Made by a program: the position numbers and the translations under genes. Positions 47,544 through 58,511 of a DNA stretch of 64,000 bases are shown here, in pieces; positions within the stretch are counted from its first letter, which is position 1, and the number at the start of each line of letters is the position of its first letter. The stretch spans positions 4,807,881 through 4,871,880 of the forward strand of contig CANUEZ040000198.1 of the NCBI GenBank assembly GCA_948099385.1, given 5' to 3'. Under the pieces are notes generated by a model, which saw nothing but the letters and a program-made list of their open reading frames with translations, had not been told where the DNA came from and searched no databases. This DNA comes from Fasciola hepatica. Its lineage: Eukaryota; Platyhelminthes; Trematoda; Plagiorchiida; Fasciolidae.

Positions 47544-49835
47544 GCTGTGATGAATACCTCTTAGTTTAAAAGATCGTGTGCCACATGACATCAAATTTGC
47601 TGCATTTCCCATGGTTCTCGAAGCAACTTCCTTGAATGAACGCCATCTGAAAATTGGTGCTGGAATTGAGAACTGCTTCAACTGACCTACAGTCGGAAAT
47701 CCCCCAAAATCATTTATGGATATTGCCAACGCTTACCATATTAAAACTACCGAGAAAAACCACTGTCGTCCCAAATACGGTTATTTCTGTCAATATGACG
47801 AGGGAGGTTGAATCAAAGACAGCATGAATGTGACTATAAAATGATGTCCATGCAAATTTTGCCTTATGTAATATAAAGTGTTACTTATTGGTTGAATTCG
47901 AATATAATTTATGCACGTTGTTCGTGGTCACTTTTTCGTTTTGGAAGTAAGAGAGAGGAACCACTGGCGGTGACTTATCCAGAGGTTTCCACACCGACAC
48001 AAAACTGACGGTTACCGAGATTTACTAACGAAACCTTGAAACCGGTTCTTTCAACTGCTTTAATTGTACTTCAACCATTGTCGCTAAATTTCTTATTCAC
48101 GTTCGTATCATGAGTTCGCAAGAATACACCGGATCTGAGTCCATAGTTACAGTCTATAACGGTTCATTCAGTGCTTCAGTTTACTCATTCTAACCTCTCA
48201 ATGACGACCTATTTGCAATAACAACAGAACCGTTGGAATTGAAAGCTGGATAAAAGAACTGTAATTAGCAATATTTTGTTGACTGCTGGGTATATTATTC
48301 TTGATGCCGTGCCTCCCGTGTGGTTAGTACGTTTACGATCTGCCAAAACAGAAATAACATTCCGTGAACCGAGGCTCAGTGAGGACATAAGCCAGTATCT
48401 ATCCCTTCACCGGCTGCCGGAATTTCCTTTGCCGGTTATTTGGTCTCTGGACACTTGGTCGCCAGAAATTTGAATGAATGAACTACGCTATATTCACTTA
48501 GGTTTAGCGGAAGCTGGCAGTCACGGGACTTGGAGCGTGTGAGTGATGATGATTCGTCCATCGGTCGATAAAGCGGCCTGTATACAACGTTAACGAACAG
48601 GACGATTTGTTACGCGCCAAAGGCTGTGATCGGTATCCGTCACCTAGCTGATAGGTGTTTTCTCCAGACTTGGGCTTGCAAATTAGGGCTGCTGGAAATG
48701 TCCTTGAAGGCAGTCGGTGGTTAAGACAAGGCTAGTAATGAATGCTGTTTTGCTTGCTGCAAGTAGCTGGTAAGGTGATACGTTCTATTTACATACTAAT
48801 GTAGTCAGGAAATGCAAAGGCTTGAATTCCAGATTCACCGGGCTCTGTTGTGGTAGACCGCACTGCCATTCCAGCTGACCTTAGTTTCAAGCCTTCAGCT
48901 TTAGGAAATCCCATCTGAAACTGTTATGAGGCCACAACGGTCAAAATAATTAGACTGGGATGCATTTGGATAACAGCATATTGCTAGCCTTTTCGCTTGT
49001 CGAACCGAGATCAATTTATGCCTTTATAAATCTGGATGATCAGGTGTTCACTATAAATTCCGAGAAAGGCCGACAGGATGGGCTACATCTAATACATTTT
49101 CTAAGGGTATGACATAGGACAGATTTCAATGAATAGAGCATAGTTCAGTCATCCAAATGTTTAGCGACCGAATGACCAACGACCAAATGTCCGTTTGACC
49201 CATTTTCCGAACTTATCTTTCACCGATAAAAAGGGATATCGCGATCAGTCTGTGCGCGTAACACTGCCCTCCCAACGGAAAAACACTGCTCTCAGTGTTC
49301 TTTCAATAATTTAGCAGGTCAGTTGGCATGGTCTGTTTTCAGGGTTTGCCGAAAGAGCTGTTTGTCAGAGATCTTGGAAAGGTTGCCAAAAGGGATTAGT
49401 CCTCCGAAGTGCTTTAAGTAACTTACAGAGAAAACGGCAAGGACCCTAATAGATGGCTTGTATTAGGCGAGCACACAAATTATTTCACAATCACTAAAAC
49501 GCCAGTGACAATTCCTTTGGCTTGGTCTTATCGAGACGACAGGTTCTACTTCAGATGGATCCCGTTTATGGGTCCATAATTTGTGTGACCCAAAAGACTA
49601 AGTTGCTCAGGTAAAGAAGGGGTTCTCCAGCAACTTTATTTACTCTATAGGCTTTGAAAGTGTAAGAACACGATAATGCCGAATCAGTTCCATGAAGCCC
49701 TATTAGCGATCACGGAGACTGTCCGTCATTTACGGATGCCGGAGTAACAGTGGTAGTCAACGAACCAGAAATGCAGAACTAGGCGGTTTTAAAATCTAAA
49801 GCTCCATCTTTAAAGGGGAAAACTTGGGTAGGAGA
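47544..49835. other. Mostly unclassified stretch
   Basis: 48,283-48,420 weakly resembles 39,560-39,690 in the same orientation (shared TACGATCTGC, ACAGAAA, CTCAGTRAG). That could be the far LTR of the gypsy element or an unrelated solo copy. The rest shows no recognised domain or repeat partner in the window. Confidence 0.35.
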
Positions 49836-50280
49836 ACGACGTGAAGATCAGAGCAAACGACGAACCAAACGAGGGCCACAGACAAAAGAACGGACTGCGA
49901 ATTTTTCGGAGGCTTCCCGAAGCTGACAAAAAGGCCGTACGGACTACCAGAGAAGAATCAGCGGGATCTCTGGCAGCCAACAATATAGCCCAGGTGAGGT
50001 GCAACCGATGAAGCTGTCAGCTGAGACAATTAGACCAACCGGATAGAAATGACGCTTATAAGAATCTAGCTATTAGCCACGGGCAACTGGCCAGAACGTA
50101 GCCGGAGCACTCAAGCAGCCGCAACAGCAACGTTGGTGCCGCGCAGTCTGGAAAAATGCCTATAGAAACGATTGTGTTTTTTCACGACTTTACTTGTTCG
50201 GATATTGGAATACAGGTATTCTACTCGGTATTGTCGTCATGGTTACATATCTACTGTAAAACTGATAGAAGAGTCAAAAC
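49836..50280 (+). mobile_element. Non-LTR retrotransposon linker fragment outside arm A
   Basis: This stretch aligns in the same orientation with about 55,890-56,270 in arm B (shared CAACGTTGGTGCCGC/CAATGTTGGTGCCGC, CTGGCCAGAA, GCCACAGA) at roughly 65 percent. In arm B that sequence leads into a non-LTR RT, so this is probably a second diverged copy of the same element family. The RT itself is not seen here, as arm A begins at 50,338. Confidence 0.55.
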
Positions 50281-50559
50281 CATGCCCATTTTCGGAAGAA
50301 ATTTAAAGGGATCAGCTATAACACCAGAAGCCTTTGGGCGTTTTGACCTAGCCTGAGAGTCATTGATGAGTTTTTTTATCAAAATGGCCCTGAGTAACTT
50401 CTCGATTCATCGTTCCTAATGAAAAAGCCGTCCCCGATGAATACATGAGGAACCAGGACGTGCAAGCCATAATAAGCTAGCAGATACCTCCCGTTATCTT
50501 TCTGCGGGAACTCGCATGAATCGAGACAACAAATGCACATAATTCCTGCACAGAAGGTG

Positions 50560-51110
50560 CTCACTTCGAAAAATTTAACCCTGAGCCAACGAGCCTCGTT
50601 GTAGCCAGTGAAAACCGGATTTCCCAACGAATTACTGGATATGGATAAAATTGATCCTTAGTCCTGGACGCAGAATGGCAACCGCTACATCCTGGTGTTG
50701 GTGGGTTATTTCACCAAAAAGTACGAGCTAGTACTCCTGAAGTAGAAACACGCTGGCATCGTCGAGAAGACTATTTTTTTGTAAATTGATGATACGATCG
50801 GGAGCATCTGGTCAAATACATCCGGATCAATGTTCCATTTATGGTTGAACCGTAATGCATGAGTGTGCCTTATCTCAAATTGCTTCGAGACTATACTAAT
50901 ACCTTGTTACCCCGAAGGTGATGGTGTCCCTGGACGCACCAATAGAACCTTAAAAATTTCTTACCAATGTTTGTCAACCACCAAACATTCGAGCAGTGGG
51001 ATATTGTCCTTGCACAATACCTGCTGGCGCACCTGGCGACCATTGTAATATGAACAGACCAGCCACCCCACTACAAAGTTACGGGACGCAAAAAGCGTCG
51101 TCAATCGCAT
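50560..51110 (+). pseudogene. Ty3/gypsy integrase remnant in arm A
   Basis: Plus-strand frames read KPDFPTNYW just before MDKIDP, then after a TAG GNRYILVLVGYFTKK, the familiar beginning of the integrase core (first Asp of MD present). After about 150 bp of decayed sequence, frames give GVPGRTNRTLK (equivalent to the VER.NRTL box, Glu changed to Gly), then QWDIVLAQYLLA and later TGRKKRR. These fit the end of the core and the following segment. The family differs from the CsRn1-like element at 40 kb. Many stops and shifts exist, and the same remnant occurs inverted at 57,961-58,511. Confidence 0.7.
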
Positions 51111-52429
51111 ACTCAAATTCCAAGCACCTCAGATAATATTCTCTGTGCATCACCGCATTTTCGTCGACCGCAATCTGATTTTTCACATGCACATGATTTG
51201 GCACGTCATCATTCGTAGGCAACCCAAATGTACTAAAAGTCTTGTTACTATCGGCGAGAAACATCAACATTTCTGACCTAGAGAATCGCGAATGACTTTC
51301 GAAATATGTTCTGCAAACCGGCCTACACTCGATGTTTCACCGAAAATGGATAGGACTTTATGCAGTCGACCAGGCACTTGCTGATGCGATATACCGCCTT
51401 ACACTGCCCAACCGCTCCGATTAGTTCTCTATGGTATAAGCAAATCGCCTCAACGCGGTCAAAGTTGTTTCAGAAAGCGCTGAGGCTAGTGCCCGTCGGC
51501 AGGGGGGTGGTAAATGTCGTGTATTTGGTAAGATTAAATAAACCACCAGTGACTGATTATATTTTTTGCATTTATCGTTGAGACGTGGCAACACTGATCG
51601 TGAATGATCAGTCGAACGAGCAATCCAAATATACACACAAACACCCTCAATGATGGAGATTGTAACTGTGACACAAGAATTGACCCCACTGGGCGTTACC
51701 AATCTTAGAGTTTTCCGTACTCCTGTTTCGTAACAAACCGTGAGGCTAACCAAGCGTTCTGCTTGTGTGTTTCCGAGCGAACGTGTAATCCTGTGTGTGC
51801 TCGCTTATTATGAGCCACCTATTAGGGGCCTTGTCGTTTTTCTTTGTAAATTACATAAAGTGCTTCAGTGGAATACTACACTAAGTTGGGCAGATACAAG
51901 TGTCACTTTTCATGTCACGTGGTCATATTTTCTTACGTGTGGTTACTGAATGGATGGATCTCGTGGTCGTTTAACTCATCATGCAAGCCCGATACGCTCC
52001 AAGTGGTCAAGTGTATTGGTGCGGCACTAGCAATTAGCTATCACCACTCACAATTAGTTAAACGATAATTATGTGTAATGAACTTAATAATTATTTCTAA
52101 TTGTTATGTCGCTCGTAGTCTGGTAGCAGTTGTTGAGTAAATAATGTTATGTGTGTTGACTTTCCATTTTATGAAAACGTTCGGTTTGGAAACCATCACT
52201 GTAACTGTAGTGGCCACTAGTAAACATGAGCCGCATGTTCAGGGATACATGTTGCAAATATATGTCGTGAATATATGTTTCCAAATATGGTTATGCTACT
52301 TAAGTAGGGGTTGTTCAGAAAACAAACAAGAAAATACAATTCAAAATCACTACGGGCCCGTTATTTGTGGTCATTCTTACTGCTATCGCTCAGCAGTAAC
52401 AATACTAGGAAATTAAACAATCATCAGTG

Positions 52430-52616
52430 CGATAAAGCACATATTTTGATAAACCAACAGCACGAGTTTGATGAGAAGCAAATATATTGGCCAGAGAAAC
52501 GGCATTAGGCCTCAAAATTGATGACGATAGACCATCAGGACCACTAACTGAGGTTTTTTTGAAAGTACGAATAAATCTAAATAATTCTTCGGTAGAGGAC
52601 GAGGTTAAAGGGGAGT
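52430..52616 (-). pseudogene. Non-LTR reverse transcriptase fragment in arm A
   Basis: This is the inverted counterpart of 56,455-56,641. It holds the VSGPDGLSSSIL box but is cut at 52,620 by the 764-bp deletion, losing the upstream linker. See the arm B entry for the domain description. Confidence 0.7.
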
Positions 52617-52624
52617 GTGCTAAT

Positions 52625-53062
52625 TTGGCCGCCTTTACGAAAAGCTAGAAGTTCTCAGATAGAGAGTTCACAATATAGAAATGAAACGCGCTGTTCCATC
52701 TTCAAGCACAACCCAAATTTTCACGTAAGAACCCAATGCATCAAGTCACGAGGCTTTGCAGTCGCAAATCGTGTTCCTCCCAATAGCTTGAGTAGTCATT
52801 GTATCGCTAACACGGACTCTGACGTGAGGTGTAACGGGCACAAACAGGTCACATGTGGCATTCAAGATTCCGCACCGACACACACATACACACACGCAAA
52901 CAAACACGCACTCACGTGAACATATCATGGAAGTGTTTTGCCAGTTCTAAGTGTACAAGCATTTTTTACGTCATTCACGCTCATGACAAATATCACGCTA
53001 TATCAGATACTGAAGCAGCATCCACAACGGCATATTCACTCGTCAGTTACTCAAACCAGACC
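52625..53062 (+). repeat. R2-related repeat in arm A
   Basis: This is the inverted copy of about 55,245-55,682. It contains a CA-rich tract on the plus strand (52,876-52,912). It is related to R2 at 19 and 47 kb through the order of the TG/CA tract, a TGTGACACGTCA-like block and TTTCATTTCTAT, at modest identity. Confidence 0.6.
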
Positions 53063-53250
53063 CGACTATGTATATTCACAGTAGGACTGTTGTGCACCAT
53101 CCGATGAGGCACTTGTTGCGCCGGATAAATAATCAGTGACCGGAATATTTTTGATGAAATAATTTGTACGGTCAATTGACAAAAACAGTACGGAAAGGAG
53201 GGCACACAATGACCGATCACTGATTGGACCGAAGTGAATAAGGTTGACTT

Positions 53251-55056
53251 GTGAATATTCGAATATTCGATTCTTCTTATGATGCGGGTTTGGCCAACGC
53301 CGATTGGTTACCTGCGTGGCAGGTATACGGCTTTCTTTTTCGTGTGATCAATTCATATAATTTACAACTTCACAGCACTGCACAAAACATTTAAATATGA
53401 ACGTTCCTTATCATCCCAGTTCAATTTAAAATAAATGCAGAATCTATATGCGTTCTTGTACGTTAAACGTCTCACAAAATATGAACTGTATTATGAACTG
53501 TTTGTCTCCAGTCTGCTCCGTGGTCCACTAGGAGGTGCACTAATAAATAAGGCTCTGACACTCTGTTGGGTTGTAAAGTTGCTTTCTTTACCATTTTGAC
53601 ATTTGGTGAGCAAGACCTTACAGGCCAAAACAACCTATTTCGTTCAATTGCAAACTTCCATATGACTTCCTATTTTTCTACGCTGAGCCTTCTGCAGCTG
53701 TCCAGGTGACTGAGCGGAACAAATACTCGGTGGTGTCGAATGTTTTCTTTTCATCTATTCTAAAGTGAATTTAACATTTAAATTGACTGTGCTGAAATAT
53801 TAGAATAGTAGATTTGTGTCAGCTCCGGTATGTACCACACAGGAAAATGCAAAAGTTCCGGGTGTATATGGCACAATCATTGATTGTTGAATCGAGTTGA
53901 TTATTTTCAATTTATGCCATACAAATATCAGCAAAGTAGCATTCCGAATGTGACCTCATTCCTACCTCGTCCTAATGATGGCGTATTTCACCGTCAGATT
54001 TCTATTGGATATTACAAATGCAAATAAATACGAACTGTTTTGGTTCATTACACGAGATGTCCAACTCAGTACTGTTAACGTGGGCGCATCCACTAAACTA
54101 GTCGATTTTTTCGATGGTCAGGGTATTGGGGAAGATTAGGAGGACGACATGTGGCATCTTTGCTTGCCTTCCGAATCTAGGTTGCCCAGATTTGCCCAAA
54201 CGGAGTTCGCTCAACCACTGAAAATTCCTTGGTTGACCACCTATCCGAAAACAAGGAACAGATAAGCTGGTCGTAATTAGGGCAACGATAACGCCCGGTC
54301 ACGGTCCGTAGTTGTGTCTGCGTCTCCCCTCCCTCACGTTATTTTTGACCTACTTAAATTTGCGGATTTTTGCTGTATTCACTTAACATTGTTCAGGCAA
54401 AATGTAATGCGATGGCGTGGTTATGAGTCACTCAAAACGAGCTAGTTAACAACCGTGTGTTGTCCCTCGTGTGGTCTGTAGGATGATTTGGACAGAATAA
54501 AATCCCGTAGGGATTGTCCGAAAAGTCTGACTCATGCCAGTTCTGACGATCTAGCTATCTACTTCGCTACTGTGTGATAGTTTGTGAAATAAAACCATTT
54601 AGTGAAAAAGATAAATGGTTTTCGCGCCTAATAGAAAATCAAGATAAGCAATCAATACCTGCATCGCATCTTAGGCAATGCCAAAGCTATTATTATTCGT
54701 ATCTGCAATCCTCATTTTTCGGCTCAATAGCAAGTTGTGCAAGTACTTAAACACCTATGAACCACTTCCTGTCCCCAACACGTGTGCATCCACTCAAGCA
54801 TTGTATACTGCGATCAATTACACGCACACATGCAGTTGTACCTACAGATCACTTTCGTCATTTCCCTACAACCCCCATTTCCATAACAGAAAATGAGCTT
54901 GTTCACTACGTGTTTTTGCTGTTGAAACAAATGAGTTTCTGCTTTGGGTAAACATTTTCATAGACGTTTAGGTATAGGGGCTCGCAAGATCCAAACCAAC
55001 TCACAGTTAACCAGACAGTAAGTGCCTCATTCCATGTGCAAATCTGCTGGACAAAT
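53251..55056 (+). repeat. Palindrome spacer
   Basis: The 1,806-bp single-orientation loop lies between arms A and B and recurs at 58,921-60,726. It begins next to a doubled GAATATTC palindrome (53,252-53,268). No recognised element is inside. A 72-codon plus-strand frame at 54,678-54,896 starts with a hydrophobic MPKLLLFVSAILIF and is described separately. Confidence 0.85.
54678..54896 (+). CDS. Small open frame with signal-peptide-like start, doubtful
   Basis: The 72-codon frame opens with MPKLLLFVSAILIF, which has the shape of a secretory signal, followed by a Thr-, Tyr- and Cys-containing tail (TCSCTYRS). It is preserved exactly in the tandem copy (60,348-60,566), but the copies are too young for that to mean selection. 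No promoter, intron or homologue is visible, and the frame may be chance. Confidence 0.15.
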   Translation: MPKLLLFVSAILIFRLNSKLCKYLNTYEPLPVPNTCASTQALYTAINYTHTCSCTYRSLSSFPYNPHFHNRK

Positions 55057-55244
55057 AAGTCAACCTTATTCACTTCGGTCCAATCAGTGATCGGTCATTG
55101 TGTGCCCTCCTTTCCGTACTGTTTTTGTCAATTGACCGTACAAATTATTTCATCAAAAATATTCCGGTCACTGATTATTTATCCGGCGCAACAAGTGCCT
55201 CATCGGATGGTGCACAACAGTCCTACTGTGAATATACATAGTCG

Positions 55245-55682
55245 GGTCTGGTTTGAGTAACTGACGAATGAATATGCCGTTGTGGATGCTGCTTCAGTAT
55301 CTGATATAGCGTGATATTTGTCATGAGCGTGAATGACGTAAAAAATGCTTGTACACTTAGAACTGGCAAAACACTTCCATGATATGTTCACGTGAGTGCG
55401 TGTTTGTTTGCGTGTGTGTATGTGTGTGTCGGTGCGGAATCTTGAATGCCACATGTGACCTGTTTGTGCCCGTTACACCTCACGTCAGAGTCCGTGTTAG
55501 CGATACAATGACTACTCAAGCTATTGGAAGGAACACGATTTGCGACTGCAAAGCCTCGTGACTTGATGCATTGGGTTCTTACGTGAAAATTTGGGTTGTG
55601 CTTGAAGATGGAACAGCGCGTTTCATTTCTATATTGTGAACTCTCTATCTGAGAACTTCTAGCTTTTCGTAAAGGCGGCCAA
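55245..55682 (-). repeat. R2-related repeat in arm B
   Basis: The TG-rich tract is at 55,393-55,432 on the plus strand. The sequence carries matches in order to R2 at 19.2-19.55 kb: a GTGATATTTG start, AATGCTTGTA/AAAGCTTGTA, the TG tract, and TTTCATTTCTAT near the end. Frames of 60 and 127 codons on the two strands track simple-sequence content and are not genes. Confidence 0.6.
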
Positions 55683-55889
55683 ATTAGCTCTCGACTCGTG
55701 CTGACACTCAGAAACGGGACACTCTGCCACTCCGAAATTCTCAAGAATTCGGCGAGAATATATTTCGACATTTCGGGAGAATTGTGATGTGGGATACATT
55801 TTTCTCCTTATGAATAAAATAAATACACTTTCTAACTTGAGGTAAACTAGCAAGCTTTTTCCCACTGCTAAATGTCTGGGGCCATAGAA

Positions 55890-56670
55890 ATGACATGAAT
55901 AACTAGTCGGTCGGAGCAACCAACTTAGAGCCACAGAGAAAAGAACAAACGGCGAATTTGTCGGGGGATTCACGAGGCAGACAGAAAAGGGTATACGGTT
56001 TAGCAGAGGGGAAGCAGCGGTATCTTTGGGAACGAGCAAAATGACCCATATAAAGGGTTGTAAAGCAAATCAGCAACCGGGGCAATTGAACCAGCCGAAT
56101 AGAAATGATGTCTGAGGGAAACAAGCTGTCGGCTAAAGGCATCTGGCCAGAAAGCAACCGAAACACTCAAACAGTCACGAGAGCAATGTTGGTGCCGCAT
56201 GATCTGGAAATTTGCTATATAAACAATTGTACTTTCCATGACTTGACTCGTTTGGCCGTTAAAATACAGGTTTCCTGGCCCATTACATCGTCCTTCTTAC
56301 ACTATGTTGCCACAACAATAACCGACTCCGGCAAACAATTCGGCTGCTCTGTGGAAAGAAAACAATACATGAAATTTTGCGCATTTTGACAGCATCAACA
56401 GTGCATTCATCTACTCATCAAATGACTATCCAATTAGGTTTATTCCAGAGGCACATTCCCCTTTAACCTCGTCCTCTACCGAAGAATTATTTAGATTTAT
56501 TCGTACTTTCAAAAAAACCTCAGTTAGTGGTCCTGATGGTCTATCGTCATCAATTTTGAGGCCTAATGCCGTTTCTCTGGCCAATATATTTGCTTCTCAT
56601 CAAACTCGTGCTGTTGGTTTATCAAAATATGTGCTTTATCGCACTGATGATTGTTTAATTTCCTAGTATT
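55890..56670 (+). mobile_element. Non-LTR retrotransposon remnant: linker and start of RT
   Basis: From 55,890 the plus strand holds the EN-RT linker in shifting frames, related to 49,836-50,280. From about 56,395 to the TAG at 56,664-56,666 one frame is open and reads STEELFRFIRTFKKTS then VSGPDGLSSSILR, the first conserved block of non-LTR reverse transcriptases that positions the template. After RPNAVSLAN the resemblance ends, and the palm with its catalytic YADD-type box is absent. Such 3'-less fragments are unusual for 5'-truncating LINEs and suggest later rearrangement. Clade not determined. Confidence 0.7.
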
Positions 56671-57960
56671 GTTACTGCTGAGCGATAGCAGTAAGAATGA
56701 CCACAAATAACGGGCCCGTAGTGATTTTGAATTGTATTTTCTTGTTTGTTTTCTGAACAACCCCTACTTAAGTAGCATAACCATATTTGGAAACATATAT
56801 TCACGACATATATTTGCAACATGTATCCCTGAACATGCGGCTCATGTTTACTAGTGGCCACTACAGTTACAGTGATGGTTTCCAAACCGAACGTTTTCAT
56901 AAAATGGAAAGTCAACACACATAACATTATTTACTCAACAACTGCTACCAGACTACGAGCGACATAACAATTAGAAATAATTATTAAGTTCATTACACAT
57001 AATTATCGTTTAACTAATTGTGAGTGGTGATAGCTAATTGCTAGTGCCGCACCAATACACTTGACCACTTGGAGCGTATCGGGCTTGCATGATGAGTTAA
57101 ACGACCACGAGATCCATCCATTCAGTAACCACACGTAAGAAAATATGACCACGTGACATGAAAAGTGACACTTGTATCTGCCCAACTTAGTGTAGTATTC
57201 CACTGAAGCACTTTATGTAATTTACAAAAAAAAACGACAAGGCCCCTAATAGGTGGCTCATAATAAGCGAGCACACACAGGATTACACGTTCGCTCGGAA
57301 ACACACAAGCAGAACGCTTGGTTAGCCTCACGGTTTGTTACGAAACAGGAGTACGGAAAACTCTAAGATTGGTAACGCCCAGTGGGGTCAATTCTTGTGT
57401 CACAGTTACAATCTCCATCATTGAGGGTGTTTGTGTGTATATTTGGATTGCTCGTTCGACTGATCATTCACGATCAGTGTTGCCACGTCTCAACGATAAA
57501 TGCAAAAAATATAATCAGTCACTGGTGGTTTATTTAATCTTACCAAATACACGACATTTACCACCCCCCTGCCGACGGGCACTAGCCTCAGCGCTTTCTG
57601 AAACAACTTTGACCGCGTTGAGGCGATTTGCTTATACCATAGAGAACTAGTCGGAGCGGTTGGGCAGTGTAAGGCGGTATATCGCATCAGCAAGTGCCTG
57701 GTCGACTGCATAAAGTCCTATCCATTTTCGGTGAAACATCGAGTGTAGGCCGGTTTGCAGAACATATTTCGAAAGTCATTCGCGATTCTCTAGGTCAGAA
57801 ATGTTGATGTTTCTCGCCGATAGTAACAAGACTTTTAGTACATTTGGGTTGCCTACGAATGATGACGTGCCAAATCATGTGCATGTGAAAAATCAGATTG
57901 CGGTCGACGAAAATGCGGTGATGCACAGAGAATATTATCTGAGGTGCTTGGAATTTGAGT

Positions 57961-58511
57961 ATGCGATTGACGACGCTTTTTGCGTCCCGTAACTTTGTAG
58001 TGGGGTGGCTGGTCTGTTCATATTACAATGGTCGCCAGGTGCGCCAGCAGGTATTGTGCAAGGACAATATCCCACTGCTCGAATGTTTGGTGGTTGACAA
58101 ACATTGGTAAGAAATTTTTAAGGTTCTATTGGTGCGTCCAGGGACACCATCACCTTCGGGGTAACAAGGTATTAGTATAGTCTCGAAGCAATTTGAGATA
58201 AGGCACACTCATGCATTACGGTTCAACCATAAATGGAACATTGATCCGGATGTATTTGACCAGATGCTCCCGATCGTATCATCAATTTACAAAAAAATAG
58301 TCTTCTCGACGATGCCAGCGTGTTTCTACTTCAGGAGTACTAGCTCGTACTTTTTGGTGAAATAACCCACCAACACCAGGATGTAGCGGTTGCCATTCTG
58401 CGTCCAGGACTAAGGATCAATTTTATCCATATCCAGTAATTCGTTGGGAAATCCGGTTTTCACTGGCTACAACGAGGCTCGTTGGCTCAGGGTTAAATTT
58501 TTCGAAGTGAG
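57961..58511 (-). pseudogene. Ty3/gypsy integrase remnant in arm B
   Basis: This is the inverted duplicate of 50,560-51,110 with the same stops and frame breaks, read on the minus strand. Because the non-LTR remnant in this arm reads on the plus strand, the two retroelement pieces face each other. Confidence 0.7.

Larger units (their letters stand above)
50338..53250 (+). repeat. Palindrome arm A
   Basis: The arm is the reverse complement of arm B. Position x pairs with 109,071 minus x up to 52,620, and with 108,307 minus x from 52,621 to 53,250. No other net length change occurs in 2,913 bp, and mismatches are rare. Arm A lacks 764 bp present in arm B (55,687-56,450). It contains a gypsy integrase remnant on the plus strand (about 50,560-51,110), a non-LTR RT remnant on the minus strand (52,430-52,615) and an R2-related repeat (about 52,625-53,060). 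The left edge at GCGTTTTGACC is abrupt. Confidence 0.93.

Noticed and set aside
50379..50627. 82-codon minus-strand frame, also at 58,444-58,692
   Set aside because: Antisense to the upstream part of the gypsy integrase remnant; repeated only because the arms are duplicates.
52746..52928. Val/Cys-repeat frame in the R2-related repeat
   Set aside because: Translation of the TG/CA tract.
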